From Candidatus Aminicenantota bacterium (lineage in GTDB: Bacteria; Acidobacteriota; Aminicenantia; UBA2199), in NCBI GenBank assembly GCA_023137075.1, contig JAGLQA010000752.1:1-6873 (forward strand): 6,873 nucleotides of DNA, read 5' to 3'. Made by a program: the position numbers and the translations under genes. The notes beneath the pieces were generated by a model. The model saw nothing but the letters and a program-made list of their open reading frames with translations, did no database searches and was not told where the DNA came from. How positions within the stretch are numbered: position 1 is the stretch's first letter; every line of letters begins with the position of its first letter. Positions 6,730 to 6,873 of the stretch are shown here, piece after piece.

Positions 6730-6745
6730 TCATGGCTCTAAGAAG
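6595..6745 (-). ncRNA. Candidate structured small RNA of about 150 nt with its own promoter and terminator
   Basis: The stretch lies between a good promoter (6779-6751) and a terminator-like hairpin (6630-6601 plus T6). Pairings read by eye: GGCGATTT (6729-6722) with AAGTCGCC (6636-6629), eight pairs including one G-U; AAGAAG (6721-6716) with CTTCTT (6669-6664) nested inside it; and GTTGT (6711-6707) with ACAAC (6692-6688) inside that. An alternative 5' hairpin pairs CTTCTTA (6745-6739) with TAAGAAG (6722-6716). It does not match the conserved cores I remember for c-di-GMP, cobalamin, lysine, SAM, TPP or T-box elements, nor 6S, tmRNA or SRP RNA. The same bases can also be read as an open frame (see 6559-6729), so a small gene or transposon relic is the main alternative. 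Folding and conservation were not computed. Confidence 0.3.
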
Positions 6746-6750
6746 ATTTT

Positions 6751-6779
6751 TATATAGCAGATTACGGAAGAAAAGTCAA
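6751..6779 (-). promoter_or_regulatory. Predicted promoter with extended -10 and UP-like A/T tract
   Basis: On the minus strand, TTGACT (6779-6774; five of six), a 17-base spacer, and TATATA (6756-6751) preceded by TGC, giving an extended -10 (TG-N-TATATA). The 18 bases just upstream of the -35 (6798-6781) are almost wholly A and T, like an UP element. Start expected near 6744. No convincing protein gene follows directly, which is why a small RNA is proposed. Confidence 0.6.
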
Positions 6780-6813
6780 GTAAAAAAATAAAATAATTCA
6801 AAAAATTGGCTCC

Positions 6814-6873
6814 TCAAAAAAATTTGTGGGTGAAGTTGGTTCGCTTATTGGGGGCTATGAAATGATATTTCGG
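6814..6873 (-). other. Short open frame at the right edge, possible end of an upstream gene
   Basis: The minus strand is open for 19 codons from the edge to TGA at 6816-6814. This is too short to call a gene tail; composition is unremarkable and no terminator hairpin follows before the promoter at 6779. Confidence 0.12.

Noticed and set aside
6389..6873. tRNA, CRISPR array or known riboswitch in the intergenic region
   Set aside because: No cloverleaf with TTCGA-type T-loop, no spaced direct repeats, and no match to the conserved riboswitch cores I could recall.

Overview
The window reads as a bacterial chromosome segment of low-to-moderate GC. Purine-rich Shine-Dalgarno sequences (AAAGGAGGT type), sigma70/sigmaA-like TTGACA promoters and a lipoprotein signal peptide all point to Bacteria. 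The strong ribosome sites resemble Firmicutes and some deep-branching phyla, but nothing fixes the phylum. All recognisable genes lie on the minus strand and read right to left.

Layout in transcription order: (a) 6873-6390 has no confident protein gene, but holds a promoter, a foldable stretch and a terminator-like hairpin that together outline a possible small RNA of about 150 nt (about 6745-6595). (b) A second promoter (6388-6360) and a roughly 105-nt leader precede the operon. (c) 6248-4857 encodes a lipoprotein with a von Willebrand A (vWA) domain and an intact MIDAS. (d) 4769-4293 encodes a four-helix membrane protein. (e) 4208-2691 encodes a divergent tubulin/FtsZ-superfamily protein with a GGTGAAG nucleotide loop. 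(f) 2677-1, cut by the left edge of the window, encodes a protein of at least 892 residues: a long N-terminal region of unknown function, then an actin/Hsp70-type (ASKHA) ATPase domain. No stop occurs in this last frame before base 1.

Taken together, a tubulin-like and an actin-like nucleotide-dependent protein are encoded 13 nt apart, behind two membrane-associated proteins. This looks like a dedicated envelope-linked cytoskeletal or membrane-remodelling module. From memory, published genome-context work (Makarova and Koonin, about 2010) described additional FtsZ/tubulin families linked to vWA proteins and proposed membrane remodelling. This operon fits that theme, and I do not recall the actin-like partner from that work. 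The function is inferred; the folds rest on motifs visible in the translations.
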